Source: Paenibacillus sp. YPG26 (GTDB lineage Bacteria; Bacillota; Bacilli; Paenibacillales; Paenibacillaceae). Taken from it: a stretch of 64,000 nucleotides of DNA. Under the pieces are notes generated by a model that worked only from the letters and a program-made list of their open reading frames with translations, did no database searches and was not told the DNA's origin. The position numbers and the translations under genes were made by a program. This document shows positions 36,417 through 46,250 of the stretch, one piece after another (position 1 is the stretch's first letter; each line of letters opens with the position of its first letter). The stretch lies in assembly GCF_023704175.1 (NCBI RefSeq), contig NZ_CP084530.1:2192001-2256000 (forward strand), given 5' to 3'.

Positions 36417-37091
36417 ATGAAATTACAGAAAAATCTAGTTACAGGCGCACTCGCGCTTAGCCTATTCGCAGTCACCGGTGCGGCATCAGCATCTGCAGCC
36501 GCAGATACCACCACAGAGAATTACAACAAGGTCTGGTCTTACAGCACGAACCAAAGCTTTTCATGGAGTCATGTACTGCAGCAGCTCAGAACTATGAATA
36601 ACCAAGCATCCGCTGCGACTAAAGCTCAAGGCACTACCGGGAACCAGGCATCGCAGAAGACCAAGAGTAACACCCATACTACGCAGAACAACACGAACAC
36701 TGCCAAGACTGGCACATCCGAATCCGCCTATGCAGATCAAGTGGTAGCTCTCGTTAATCAGGAACGTGCCAAAGCGGGTGTAAAGCCGCTGGCTGCTGAT
36801 AAAGCACTGACTGTTATGGCGCTTGACAAAGCCAAAGATATGTATAACAACGGCTACTTTGACCATAATTCACCTACCTACGGATCCCCTTTTGATATGA
36901 TGAAATCGTATGGTATTCGTTACACTTATGCAGGCGAGAACATTGCCAAGGGCCAGAAGAACCCCGCCGAGGTTATGAAAGCATGGATGAACAGCCCTGG
37001 ACACAAGCAGAATATTCTAAGTCCTAACTTCACCAAGATCGGCGCTGCCTATTATAATGGCGAATGGGTACAAGAATTTATTGCGGACTAA
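36417..37091 (+). CDS. Secreted CAP-domain (YkwD/SCP-like) protein
   Basis: A 224-residue exported protein. Signal peptide at residues 1-29 (core LVTGALALSLFAV, end ASASA), a Thr/Asn/Lys-rich linker to about residue 105, then a CAP/SCP domain (residues 107-224) with LVNQERAKAGVKPL, the Glu-containing YAGENIAKGQ and WMNSPGHKQNIL. AAGGAG precedes ATG 36417; the frame continues upstream into the riboswitch. Related proteins are spore- or wall-associated and of unclear activity. Control by a c-di-AMP riboswitch ties it to cell-wall stress. Confidence 0.9.
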   Translation: MKLQKNLVTGALALSLFAVTGAASASAAADTTTENYNKVWSYSTNQSFSWSHVLQQLRTMNNQASAATKAQGTTGNQASQKTKSNTHTTQNNTNTAKTGTSESAYADQVVALVNQERAKAGVKPLAADKALTVMALDKAKDMYNNGYFDHNSPTYGSPFDMMKSYGIRYTYAGENIAKGQKNPAEVMKAWMNSPGHKQNILSPNFTKIGAAYYNGEWVQEFIAD

Positions 37092-37116
37092 TCAAGCTAA
37101 TTCAATCTTATTACAG

Positions 37117-37152
37117 CAAGAGACTAACCCGGCTTAGCGGATTAGTCTCTTG
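37117..37152 (+). terminator. Terminator of the CAP gene
   Basis: CAAGAGACTAA and TTAGTCTCTTG form an 11-bp stem, followed by TTCTATATTAT. Confidence 0.8.
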
Positions 37153-37248
37153 TTCTATATTATGAATTTGGAATGATAACTAGGGTCTCCTACAAAAAGA
37201 TACATGCTTAGCCTGCCTTAATAAGCATATATGTATGACTTAAGTAAG

Positions 37249-38685
37249 TTACACTTTCTTCTCATCTCTATAGAATACTTGGGCACCGGCAATGCCGGGA
37301 TGGGTCATCTCATAAGGATCCAGAATCTGATCAAGTTCCTCTTCAGTAAGCACATTATATTTGAGACACAATGCCCTCACAGACTCTCCAGTGAGAATCG
37401 CTTCTCTAGCTATTCGGGATACGACCTCATAACCAAGATGTGGGTTCACGGCAGTAATTATGCCTACACTTCTCTCCACATCGGCCTTCGTCTTCTCCGT
37501 ATTCGCTTCAATCCCTGATAAGCAGAAGTCCGTGAATACCCGGAATGAATTATTCATCATACTGATGGATTGGATAAGATTGAAGACTAATACAGGCTCC
37601 ATTACGTTAAGCTCAAGCTGCCCAGCTGATGAAGCCAGGCAGATCGTGTGGTCATTGCCGATCACCTGGAACGCGACCTGATTGATCACCTCGGCCATCA
37701 CCGGATTGACCTTGCCCGGCATAATGGAGGATCCCGGCTGTCTCGCAGGGAGGAAGATTTCGTTAAATCCAACACGGGGGCCTGATGCCATAAGTCTCAG
37801 ATCATTAGCGATCTTCGACATATTCATCATACATACCTTCAAAGCCGCCGATACTTCGGTATAAGCGTCTGTATTTTGAGTAGCATCAACAAGATGAATA
37901 GCTGTTACAAGCGGAAATCCGCTGATCTGTGTCAAATATTCAACTACGAGCTCAATATATTTCGGGTCCGCATTAAGCCCTGTCCCTACGGCTGTAGCGC
38001 CCATGTTAACTTCATACAGATGCTGTCTCGAGCTCTCTATCCGAAGAATATCCCTCCCCAGAACCCGATGATAAGCCTCAAATTCTTGTCCAAGGCGGAT
38101 GGGCACCGCATCCTGCAGGTGCGTTCTCCCCATCTTGATCACATGGTCGAACTCTTTGGACTTGGCAACGAACACCTGATGCATATCCCTCATGGTGACC
38201 AGAAGCTGTTCCATCAGAGATAATACGGCGATATGTATAGCTGTTGGGAACGCGTCATTGGTCGATTGAGCCATGTTAACATGAGAATTTGGACTGAGAT
38301 AGTCATAAGCACCCTTGTTCTTCCCGAGTAGCTCCAAAGCCCGGTTCGCGATAACCTCATTCGTGTTCATGTTAAGAGATGTCCCGGCTCCTCCTTGAAT
38401 GGGATCCACGATGAACTGGTCATGCCATCGCCCATCTATGATCTCTTCGGCGGCCTGCACAATGACTTTGCCGTGACCGGCGTACAGTCTGCCAATCTGC
38501 ATATTGGCCAAGGCTGCCGCTTTCTTCACCATTGCCATGGATTTAATTAACTCCTTGTGTACCGTATAACCGGTAATTGGGAAGTTCTCGACCGCACGAA
38601 GCGTCTGAATCCCATAGTAAGCATTTGCCTCAACTTCTTTGGTACCCAGAAAGTCACTCTCCACACGATACAATGGCTCTGTCAC
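37249..38685 (-). CDS. aspA: Aspartate ammonia-lyase
   Basis: Aspartase converts aspartate to fumarate and ammonia. The protein has 478 residues, the family length, with the fumarase/aspartase signature GSSIMPGKVNP near residue 320 and the conserved regions GGAGTSLNMN (about 100) and GRTHLQDAVP (about 190). The start is GTG at 38685, eight bases after GGAGG. It could be confused with class II fumarase, but the N-terminal motif ANAYYGIQTLRA and the length fit aspartase. No asparaginase gene is adjacent. Confidence 0.9.
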   Translation of the reverse strand: MTEPLYRVESDFLGTKEVEANAYYGIQTLRAVENFPITGYTVHKELIKSMAMVKKAAALANMQIGRLYAGHGKVIVQAAEEIIDGRWHDQFIVDPIQGGAGTSLNMNTNEVIANRALELLGKNKGAYDYLSPNSHVNMAQSTNDAFPTAIHIAVLSLMEQLLVTMRDMHQVFVAKSKEFDHVIKMGRTHLQDAVPIRLGQEFEAYHRVLGRDILRIESSRQHLYEVNMGATAVGTGLNADPKYIELVVEYLTQISGFPLVTAIHLVDATQNTDAYTEVSAALKVCMMNMSKIANDLRLMASGPRVGFNEIFLPARQPGSSIMPGKVNPVMAEVINQVAFQVIGNDHTICLASSAGQLELNVMEPVLVFNLIQSISMMNNSFRVFTDFCLSGIEANTEKTKADVERSVGIITAVNPHLGYEVVSRIAREAILTGESVRALCLKYNVLTEEELDQILDPYEMTHPGIAGAQVFYRDEKKV

Positions 38686-38909
38686 ACTGCATTCCTCCCG
38701 ATATCAAAATTCGATTGCCCGGTTAGACTGGGTCTATACGACTCTTATAACATACTTCAAGCTAGAAAGGAACCGCCCTACGGCTGCAACCAGGCAGATT
38801 TATTATTATTATTTCTTATCTATACTGGTTCCACTAGCCTGTAGAATACAGTACAATAGTTCTAAGACAAAAGACTTAATTTTGCATGCTTATAAGGGAG
38901 TAATCCATC

Positions 38910-39545
38910 ATGAAATATTATGGCAGAATTTATACGGTACTCATTGTAGTTGGATTTCAAATTATTGATTTCCTGAATAGATACTTCAATCATCTTGGCT
39001 TCAATTTCGTTGATTCGCTTTCTTACACACTCACGCTCACCGCCGGGTTTCTGGTAGGACGCAAATATGACCAAGCCGTCTTCTATTCTCAAAGGGACGA
39101 GCTAACCACCTTGTACAATCGCCGTTTCCTGAGCAAATTCTTCAGTAAGCTATCACCGACTGAGCGAACCAAGTATTTCGTCCTGGTTATTGATTGTGAT
39201 AACTTCAAGGTCATTAATGATACTTATGGGCACCACATGGGGGACTTGGTTCTTCAAAGAGCTGGTGCCATTCTTATATCATCCACCCGCAAAAAGGATA
39301 TTGTGGCCCGCTGGGGAGGAGACGAGTTTGTGATAATCGGACATTACGAAGGCAAGGATGCAATGAGGAACTTCATGCAGCGCCTGAACGAGCAGTTTCA
39401 TGACATCTCCTCCACCTTTGGATTTCCGGTATCCATCTCCCTAGGGTACTCCTTGTACTCTCATGAAAATGAAGAGCTTCAAGAACTGCTTCGGCTGGCT
39501 GACCGAAATATGTACGTATCCAAGGAAGGTAAGAAAAGCGGCTGA
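38910..39545 (+). CDS. Membrane-bound diguanylate cyclase (GGDEF)
   Basis: A 211-residue protein: about two membrane helices in residues 5-55, then a GGDEF domain (about 65-205). The active-site loop reads RWGGDEFV with an intact GGDEF, and the nucleotide-binding CDNFKVINDTYGHHMGD is complete, so c-di-GMP synthesis is expected. No sensor domain other than the short membrane part. The I-site RXXD five residues before GGDEF is not seen, so product inhibition may be absent. AGGGAG precedes the ATG. Confidence 0.87.
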   Translation: MKYYGRIYTVLIVVGFQIIDFLNRYFNHLGFNFVDSLSYTLTLTAGFLVGRKYDQAVFYSQRDELTTLYNRRFLSKFFSKLSPTERTKYFVLVIDCDNFKVINDTYGHHMGDLVLQRAGAILISSTRKKDIVARWGGDEFVIIGHYEGKDAMRNFMQRLNEQFHDISSTFGFPVSISLGYSLYSHENEELQELLRLADRNMYVSKEGKKSG

Positions 39546-39630
39546 TGGAGAACAAATTCTATTCATTTCTTCATCAATCTTCTATAATATTTGGGAAATC
39601 AATGAAATAACACACAGAAAGGTGGATTTA

Positions 39631-41649
39631 ATGAAAAAGATTGTGCATTCAGCAGCCGCTGCACTTCTACTGACATTATCTCTTCACACTGCACAAGTCT
39701 CAGCCAAGACATCAGCAGACTTCTCGGATCTTAAAGATCTGGATGCCGCAACCAAGGCGAAATTTGATGCCATGATCAGCAGCGGTATATTTGAGGGAGT
39801 TCAGGAAGGCAGATTTGATCTGAAAGACCAGATGAACCGAGCTCAATTCGCTAAAGTGGCCGCGCTTATTCTGAAACTCGAGGTTAATTCCGGACTCAAG
39901 ACATCCAGCTTCACAGACGTGAAGGCTGATGATCCGGCAAATGGATATGCGCTTCCCTTTATTGAGGCACTCAAACAAAGCGGCATTACCCAAGGCGATG
40001 GGAATCCAAATCTCTTCAATCCTGCTGGCGATGTAACCAAAGAGGAACTGGCCGCCTTCCTGGTTAGGTCGCTCAAGCTCCCTGTTACCGGGAAGAATCG
40101 AACCGATGAGTTCAGCGGGGTCAGCGATTGGGCTAAGGGGTATGTGGCAGCGGCACTTCAATACAAGATTATGGATGCACCACAGAATGTCCCCGACTGG
40201 CAGTCTGGCGCGAGCCGCAAGGATCTTGTGCTAGGCAGTTATGAGACCAAGACGCAGTTAGATCCTTTGAAGCTGGTGAGCGCCTCAGCTACGGATCAGC
40301 ATGAGCTTAGCCTCTTGTTCAGTGCTTCCCTTAAGGAATCTCAAGTGGATTTGTCCAAGATTTTTGTAAGCGGTAAGCCGCTGGACAAGACAAAAGCACA
40401 CTTCAAGCTGTCTCAGGACGGGAAGACGTTAACGATTATTTTCGATGAGCTTCTTAGCCCCGAAGTATTGAATCAGCCTATAGTGTCTATCCAAGGATTC
40501 GAATCCATTGCCGGGAAGCCATTGACGACTGATCATCCTGTTCCGATTCAACAAGCAAATCTTCTGCCTTCCACTCCTTCCCCAACTCCACCAAGCAATG
40601 GCGGCGGATACAACCCACCTGCTGATACTACAGCTCCACAGCTGATTACCGTCACGCGGCAAGGAAGCGGGAACTCCATACAACTGATCTTCTCTGAAGC
40701 ATTGAATGAGGCCTCGGCAAGCAATAGCAGTTCCTATGAGCTGGAAGTCAAAGGCGATACGTCATCCACATTCACGAATCTGCCGGATGGTTCTAATATT
40801 CAAGTATCCGCGGACAAGAAACAGGTGACGATTACCTTTCCTGAAACTTTTACAATCAACGATTCGACATATACGGTACCAAGCTACTTCACTGGCAATG
40901 TAGGTGTTCAGGTATCGGGAGTCCTTGACTTAGCCGGTAATAGATTGACTAAGATTAACAAACCAGTGGTAGTAGTGAATCCTGGATTGACCAGTCCAAT
41001 CAGCTTCGTGAAGCCGGCTAAGACCAACGACAATGTTAACAAGACCCAACCTGTAATTGGCCAGGAGAATGCGAATGAGCCCCTACTTCATAATTATAGA
41101 TATGTGATAGGAGAATCCGCTGTCCCTGTAGTTATCGGTCTTCCTTATAACTCTGAAATCAATGGAGACGTATGGGAAGGCTCCAACCTGCTTGATTCGG
41201 GAACGCCTATATTGATCGAAGACAACAGAAGAACCATCACCGTAATCGATTATTATAATGATGAACACAACGAACAGGTTCAGCCTATTGTCTACGGATA
41301 TCAGAGCTTTGAGATAACGGAGAACCAAGTGTTACGGGAAGACCTCCTCTCTAAGCCAATTTCATTTACCGAGAAGTTCCCCGCTGTATGGACTGCCGCA
41401 TTCTCATCACTTGAACAAGGGCACTCCTACTATTATCAAGTCGGTAACAGTCCAGTTCCTGTTGATGTGAAGTACAAAGAACTCGCTTACTCCTGGGCTC
41501 ACTCTTACGAACTGACCTTAGATTCAACAATTCAAGCTGCATCGGGCCAGTATATCACTGTTATTGAGGTTGTTCCTGTGTCTGAAGTATCTAAAGAAAT
41601 TATTGCCCATCAATCCTTCAGGCTTACCTCTACCGCTCCTGTTAACTAG
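39631..41649 (+). CDS. S-layer-homology-domain surface protein
   Basis: Exported, cell-wall-bound protein of 672 residues. Signal peptide at 1-29 (end VSAKT). Three S-layer homology modules follow: about 30-85 (SDLKDLDAATKAKFDAM), 90-150 (FTDVKADDPANG) and 155-205 (FSGVSDWAKGYVAAAL), which attach to pyruvylated secondary wall polymer. After a Pro/Ser linker (PSTPSPTPPSNGGG) come Ig-like adhesion modules. No catalytic motif. AAAGGTGG precedes ATG 39631; the open frame upstream overlaps the GGDEF gene and is not used. Confidence 0.87.
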   Translation: MKKIVHSAAAALLLTLSLHTAQVSAKTSADFSDLKDLDAATKAKFDAMISSGIFEGVQEGRFDLKDQMNRAQFAKVAALILKLEVNSGLKTSSFTDVKADDPANGYALPFIEALKQSGITQGDGNPNLFNPAGDVTKEELAAFLVRSLKLPVTGKNRTDEFSGVSDWAKGYVAAALQYKIMDAPQNVPDWQSGASRKDLVLGSYETKTQLDPLKLVSASATDQHELSLLFSASLKESQVDLSKIFVSGKPLDKTKAHFKLSQDGKTLTIIFDELLSPEVLNQPIVSIQGFESIAGKPLTTDHPVPIQQANLLPSTPSPTPPSNGGGYNPPADTTAPQLITVTRQGSGNSIQLIFSEALNEASASNSSSYELEVKGDTSSTFTNLPDGSNIQVSADKKQVTITFPETFTINDSTYTVPSYFTGNVGVQVSGVLDLAGNRLTKINKPVVVVNPGLTSPISFVKPAKTNDNVNKTQPVIGQENANEPLLHNYRYVIGESAVPVVIGLPYNSEINGDVWEGSNLLDSGTPILIEDNRRTITVIDYYNDEHNEQVQPIVYGYQSFEITENQVLREDLLSKPISFTEKFPAVWTAAFSSLEQGHSYYYQVGNSPVPVDVKYKELAYSWAHSYELTLDSTIQAASGQYITVIEVVPVSEVSKEIIAHQSFRLTSTAPVN

Positions 41650-41657
41650 CAACAGCA

Positions 41658-41688
41658 ACAACCACCAGACGCTTGGTCTGGTGGTTGT
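41658..41688. terminator. Bidirectional terminator between convergent genes
   Basis: ACAACCACCAGAC and GTCTGGTGGTTGT, a perfect 13-bp stem with a GCTTG loop, lie between the S-layer protein gene and the mannanase gene. Tails are only moderately T-rich. Confidence 0.75.
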
Positions 41689-41717
41689 CTTCGTATTTCA
41701 ATATATATCCAATCTGT

Positions 41718-44315
41718 CTATTTGGATGAGATAGCTTCAATTCCGTCTAAATAAATGGTGCTCTTGAACGGATTATCCTTGGTGTATGATTCGCCGGCAG
41801 GTGCATTCACATATATAGAGAACGCTTGGACTTTGGCTGCATGTACAGCATCCAGTTTTTTGCCGGCATTGTTAGTATCCCAGGAGGCTACCACGAAATC
41901 CTGGAAAGGAATCTCAACCCAGCGTGGTGTTGTATCTGCCAGGGAAGGATAATATTCAAAAGAGACATCGTTGGCCTTGACCTGAATGACGAGCTTCTTA
42001 TTTTTGCCATCAGGCTCTAACCAGAATTTCAGCTGGTCTTTGGAAGACCAGTCGCGGCTTCCAAGATTGCGGGTTACCCCCGTGTAGCCTTGTCCTGCCA
42101 AGGTATAATCAAGCTTCAGACCATAGTCACCCGCTGCCTTGTGATCCGCGGCAAGCGAGATCGTGTTGGCATCCCCATTAGGGCTATACGCCGCGCGAAG
42201 CAGATCGTCGCTTCCCTTGTAGCCTTCATAGTTATCCACCAGATAAGGATCGTTAGATTCTCCGGTGTAAGCATTGCTTAGACGGATGTTATCTACATAG
42301 ACAGGTCCAGAATAATCCAGACCACTGCCAATGAATGCTAGCGAAAGCCCGGTTGCAGCTTGTACCAGCTTCTCATCGGTAAGATCAATTAGAGCTGTAT
42401 ACTTGCCATAGACTGTTCCATTCGCTGTGACAGTCTCCAGCTCGCGCAGCTTGGCTGTAGCCTTAGTCTCGAACTTAGTGCTGCTTGGAGGCAGTTCGGC
42501 CGCCCCGTGTACGTGGGCATCCGGGTTCTTCGAACCGGCAGACACGGGAATCCAGGCATCGAAGGAGACCCGGTTCACATTCCCAAGATCAGCAGCTGTA
42601 ATGCGGGGAAGTCCGATCTTCAGTTCCTGCCAGGAATCAGTCCCTATCATGTTCTTCACATCGATCCGCAGCTTCCCGTCATCTCCAAGCTTGGCATAAG
42701 AGAATTGGGATTCCATCGCTTCCGGCCATGTTCCATTGTTCTGTACCTCTTCAATTCCTTTGTCAAAAGTTATAGTCTTAAGCGTAATCTCCGGAATACC
42801 CACATATACGGTAATCGTCTGCTTAAGCACAGTCTTGTTTTTCCCGTAAGATTTCACGGTAATCTCCGTGCCTTTCCCATTTAACTCTGGAGAAGGACGC
42901 CATTCGGCCTGGTACATACCGTTCTTGGCAAGAGACATTGGATGTTCAACCGATGAATCTCCGATCGAGTAGACAACCTTCGATACTTTCTCATTCAGCA
43001 CCCTGGCCCGGATGGTGGTCGTATTTGTTTTTACGGTCTCTTGTCCGGTTGGAGAGACGATGTGCATGAATGGATTCTCTTTTACAGTCGTGACTTTGTT
43101 CGTATATACATTCTTCAGATCACGGCTGAAGTAGGTATAAGGATCTTTGTAGAAATTCACGAAGTCCGGAAGGAGCTCATGATTCCCGTACTTCGGAGAA
43201 TTCCGGTAAGGCAAGAAGATGGAATCATAGTTGAAATTGGCCCAAGTCAGCATATATGCCATACGACTCGCGTCAGGATCAGACTTCATAGCACGAATCA
43301 GCTTGGTGTAGAAGTTCTTGTCCGCAGTTCCAGTCGGCTTCACGTTCGAGTATCCAAACTCCGTGAATGCAGCAATCTTCCCTTTGGCATCCGCCAGCTT
43401 CGAGATGAGCTTCGCATCATCGACAACCGTATCGAACCAGCCTTGGTTACTGCCGTCATAATACGTATCGAATCCCAGAATATCCACATAATCATCTCCA
43501 GGATAGGTCTTCAGATAGGTAGCATCCAGGTTGTTAAATGGACTTCCCGGGGAGAAAGCGTACAGGAAGTTATGTACTCCCTTGATATCACGTAAGTATT
43601 CAACCGTGTAACGATAGATTTCAATGTACTGTTCCTTGGTGGCATAAGGTGCTCCCCACCAGAACCAGCCGCCATTCTGTTCATGGAAAGGTCTGAAGAT
43701 AACCGGAATGTTGTTGCCTTTCGCATCCTTCAGATGGTGTGCGAAATCCGCGATCTTGTCCAGAAAAGCATTATAATCGGCGTGTTTGTCGCCGCCAGGC
43801 AGAATATGGCTTACTACATTTCCACTCGTATCATAGAAATCTTTGCCTGTCACAAAGTTAGGCATGTGTGCGCTGAGACTCAATACGCCCCCTAGCTCAT
43901 AGGCTTGTCTCATGCTCTTCACGAGATTATCGCGGTTCTGCGCAGGTGTGTTGGAGGTTGAGCCTGGCTTCTCGAACCCTTCCAGACTCAAGGTATCCCA
44001 TCCGAACATGGCGGGATAATCACCCACCGCACTCTTGGAGTCGGATGCAGGACCTGTTCCTGTCGCTGCTGACAATACCTCATCGGTCGCATGCTGATGG
44101 CCAAAGAGAGTATGCTGTCCCCTAATACTTTGCAGGTATACAAACAGGGATCGGGTACTCGCTGTAGCTTGTGAATCCGCAAGATTAATTTTCTTGAGGG
44201 AACTGGTGGAATTCCCCGACTGCTTCGTCTTGCTTGCGGCAAGCGCCGGCGACATGACGGACATCATCAGAACAACCGTAAGCAGTGTAATCCATGCCTT
44301 CTGAAATTTCTTCAT
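41718..44315 (-). CDS. Secreted GH26 beta-mannanase with carbohydrate-binding modules
   Basis: Extracellular endo-1,4-beta-mannosidase of 865 residues. Signal peptide at 1-27 (end PALAA). The GH26 catalytic domain spans about 40-360: GQHTLFGHQH at the start, acid/base Glu in FRPFHEQNGGWFWWG, and nucleophile Glu in AAFTEFGYSN. The rest holds an Ig-like segment and two beta-sandwich carbohydrate-binding modules, the second around residues 670-865. ATG 44315 is used since AAGGAGG lies five bases before it. A cre-like site upstream suggests carbon catabolite repression. The divergent sugar importer likely takes up its products. Confidence 0.9.
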   Translation of the reverse strand: MKKFQKAWITLLTVVLMMSVMSPALAASKTKQSGNSTSSLKKINLADSQATASTRSLFVYLQSIRGQHTLFGHQHATDEVLSAATGTGPASDSKSAVGDYPAMFGWDTLSLEGFEKPGSTSNTPAQNRDNLVKSMRQAYELGGVLSLSAHMPNFVTGKDFYDTSGNVVSHILPGGDKHADYNAFLDKIADFAHHLKDAKGNNIPVIFRPFHEQNGGWFWWGAPYATKEQYIEIYRYTVEYLRDIKGVHNFLYAFSPGSPFNNLDATYLKTYPGDDYVDILGFDTYYDGSNQGWFDTVVDDAKLISKLADAKGKIAAFTEFGYSNVKPTGTADKNFYTKLIRAMKSDPDASRMAYMLTWANFNYDSIFLPYRNSPKYGNHELLPDFVNFYKDPYTYFSRDLKNVYTNKVTTVKENPFMHIVSPTGQETVKTNTTTIRARVLNEKVSKVVYSIGDSSVEHPMSLAKNGMYQAEWRPSPELNGKGTEITVKSYGKNKTVLKQTITVYVGIPEITLKTITFDKGIEEVQNNGTWPEAMESQFSYAKLGDDGKLRIDVKNMIGTDSWQELKIGLPRITAADLGNVNRVSFDAWIPVSAGSKNPDAHVHGAAELPPSSTKFETKATAKLRELETVTANGTVYGKYTALIDLTDEKLVQAATGLSLAFIGSGLDYSGPVYVDNIRLSNAYTGESNDPYLVDNYEGYKGSDDLLRAAYSPNGDANTISLAADHKAAGDYGLKLDYTLAGQGYTGVTRNLGSRDWSSKDQLKFWLEPDGKNKKLVIQVKANDVSFEYYPSLADTTPRWVEIPFQDFVVASWDTNNAGKKLDAVHAAKVQAFSIYVNAPAGESYTKDNPFKSTIYLDGIEAISSK

Positions 44316-44431
44316 AACTACCTCCTTATTCATCTAGAAGTTAAATGAGAATCTCGTTAGCCTTAAATCCACTTCCTCTCTCACCCTGCCCTCCTTTATT
44401 CAGATAGTACTAAATAGAAAACTCGCTCCAT

Positions 44432-44451
44432 TGTAAATGTAAGCGGTTTAA
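44432..44451 (-). promoter_or_regulatory. cre-like site beside a -35 element of the mannanase gene
   Basis: TGTAAGCGGTTTAA (44438-44451) differs in one position from the CcpA consensus TGWAANCGNTNWCA. It directly abuts a minus-strand TTTACA (44432-44437), a possible -35; the matching -10 is weak. Confidence 0.6.
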
Positions 44452-44709
44452 TATGGATTTTAACAAGCCCATTTTGAGAAATACAGGGACTGTGTTTGTT
44501 TTTATATAACTATCTTATGTAGATTCGAAGATTCAGGTTAACTGCCACGGATAGGGCTGGACACACCTGCAAAATTCCATCCATAGATATCCTTTCAAAG
44601 ACACTGAATTAACAGCTCTGCATTCCAACTGATCCGTTGTCTTGGGTCGGCCTCTCCCTCTCCACTGTATGCCATTTATTGTACTGATTTGTGATTCATT
44701 GTATTAGGA
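44452..44709. other. Intergenic stretch without a gene
   Basis: Between the mannanase control region and the importer promoter I see no ORF with a ribosome site, no clear hairpin and no repeat. It is AT-rich and probably holds further regulator binding sites, for example for the adjacent AraC-type regulator. Confidence 0.5.
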
Positions 44710-44715
44710 TATAAT
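44710..44715 (+). promoter_or_regulatory. Likely -10 element of the sugar importer operon
   Basis: A perfect TATAAT at 44710-44715; the best -35 candidates (TTTGTG/TTGTGA) give 15-17 bp spacing and are poor, which fits an activator-dependent promoter. Confidence 0.45.
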
Positions 44716-44820
44716 TGAGTACAGGGGGCTCGTCCCTCTTCTCTTAAACAAGATAATTCAGAACAACAAATCGCATTTGAGCACCTTTAAATCAGTTTCA
44801 AGTCAGCTATATAATAAAAA

Positions 44821-44834
44821 TGTAAACGCTAACA
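44821..44834 (+). promoter_or_regulatory. cre site (CcpA)
   Basis: TGTAAACGCTAACA fits TGWAANCGNTNWCA at every position. Lying about 100 bp after the predicted start and 24 bp before the gene, it would act as a roadblock under glucose excess. Confidence 0.85.
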
Positions 44835-44857
44835 TACAACGAAAAGGGGCGAATGAT

Positions 44858-46162
44858 TTGAAGAAAAAGTTATTCTCATCCGGTATATCAATGGTAATGG
44901 CTATGTCCTTGTTGCTGACGGGCTGCGGTTCAGATAGCTCAGGCGGCAATACCGCCACCAAGACTGATCCAGGCACTTCAACGGCGACTAAAAATGAAGG
45001 CGCTGACATTAGCGGCAAGATCACATTCCTGACCAACCGGACCGATATGATCGGGAAGGAATACGATGACTATCTCAAACGCTTCAATGAAAAATATCCA
45101 AATATCGAAGTCGAGCTCGAACCATCCCAGACCGACTATAACCAGCAAGCTAAAGTAAGAATGGCGAGCCAAGAGCTGCCTGACGTTATGTTCATTCCAA
45201 CCATTCCGAATTCCGATCTTCCTAAGTACTTTGCTCCACTGGATGATATGGGCCTGAATGAGAAGATCACTTTTAAAGACTTCAAATCATTTGATGGTAA
45301 AGTATACGGTCTCACAACAGGTAACTCTACTTCAGGTATCGTATACAACAAGAAGGCTTTTGCTGATGCAGGCATCACTGAAGTACCTAAAACTTGGGAT
45401 GAATTCCTGGCAGCGTGTGAGAAGCTGAAGCAGAAAGGCATCGTTCCACTCGCTTCGAACTTCAAGGACAAATGGCCGCTCAACAACTGGGTATATGATC
45501 TGCCGCGTCTGATTGAGAACAACCCAAGCTTCCCGAACGACAAGTTGAACACGGATACGCCATTTACTATGGATAATGGTTATGGTAAAGCTATGGGTCT
45601 GCTCCGCGAGCTTAACGAGAAAGGCTTCCTAGAGAAAGATATCAACTCCACGAACTGGGAGCAGTCCAAGAAAGATGTCGCTTCAGGTAAATTCGGAATG
45701 TATTTCCTTGGGAACTGGGTAATCAATCAGGTTATTGGTGCCGGTACCACCTCGGATAATGTTGGATTCTTCCCACTGCCTTATGATAACTCAGGCACTC
45801 CTTCTGCAGCGGTAAGCCCAGACTTCTTCTATGCTGTTGCCAAGGATAGTGAGAATGTAGATGCTGCTAAGGCATTTGTGAAATGGATGATTGAGGACTC
45901 CGGTTATGAGGATTTCGCTGGATTCATGCCTCCGCTTAAGGACAAAGAGTCCAAGCTTGCACAACTGAAAGAGTTCCAAGCTGGTGGCGTTAAGCTTCAA
46001 GAAGGAACGGTTGATGATCCGGTAGTCACAGATATCAGCAACAAAGCCCAGCTTGACCTGCCTGCAGTTGCACAAGAGTTCGTACTTGCTTCAGATCCTC
46101 AAAAAGTTCTGGATAAATGGAATGCAGCATGGGCTAAGGCCAGAAAAGAAATCAAGAAATAA
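44858..46162 (+). CDS. Sugar-binding lipoprotein of an ABC importer
   Basis: Family 1 extracellular solute-binding protein of 434 residues. Signal peptide with lipobox LLLTGC, then a Ser/Gly/Thr-rich linker and the usual sugar-binding fold (KITFLTNRTDMIGKE; YNKKAFADAGITEVPKTWDEF). The start is TTG at 44858 after AAGGGG; the upstream frame runs through the cre site and is not used. It is followed by two permease genes. Mannan oligosaccharides as ligand are inferred from the neighbouring mannanase. No ATPase gene is in the operon, so a shared MsmX-type ATPase elsewhere is expected. Confidence 0.9.
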   Translation: MKKKLFSSGISMVMAMSLLLTGCGSDSSGGNTATKTDPGTSTATKNEGADISGKITFLTNRTDMIGKEYDDYLKRFNEKYPNIEVELEPSQTDYNQQAKVRMASQELPDVMFIPTIPNSDLPKYFAPLDDMGLNEKITFKDFKSFDGKVYGLTTGNSTSGIVYNKKAFADAGITEVPKTWDEFLAACEKLKQKGIVPLASNFKDKWPLNNWVYDLPRLIENNPSFPNDKLNTDTPFTMDNGYGKAMGLLRELNEKGFLEKDINSTNWEQSKKDVASGKFGMYFLGNWVINQVIGAGTTSDNVGFFPLPYDNSGTPSAAVSPDFFYAVAKDSENVDAAKAFVKWMIEDSGYEDFAGFMPPLKDKESKLAQLKEFQAGGVKLQEGTVDDPVVTDISNKAQLDLPAVAQEFVLASDPQKVLDKWNAAWAKARKEIKK

Positions 46163-46177
46163 TCTAGTCTCAAATAT

Positions 46178-46212
46178 GAAAATGGATTATCTCCTTCGGA
46201 TAATCCATTTTC
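46178..46212 (+). terminator. Intercistronic hairpin after the binding-protein gene
   Basis: GAAAATGGATTATC and GATAATCCATTTTC form a perfect 14-bp stem with a 7-base loop, between the binding protein and the first permease. The T-tract is weak (CTTTAAAA), so partial termination or mRNA stabilisation giving more binding protein than permease is likely. Confidence 0.75.
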
Positions 46213-46250
46213 CTTTAAAACCTGAAGAAACGAGAAAGAAGGTCTGATCG

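Noticed and set aside
37249-38685. Class II fumarase
   Set aside because: Length and N-terminal motif fit aspartase better, though the shared signature alone would not decide.
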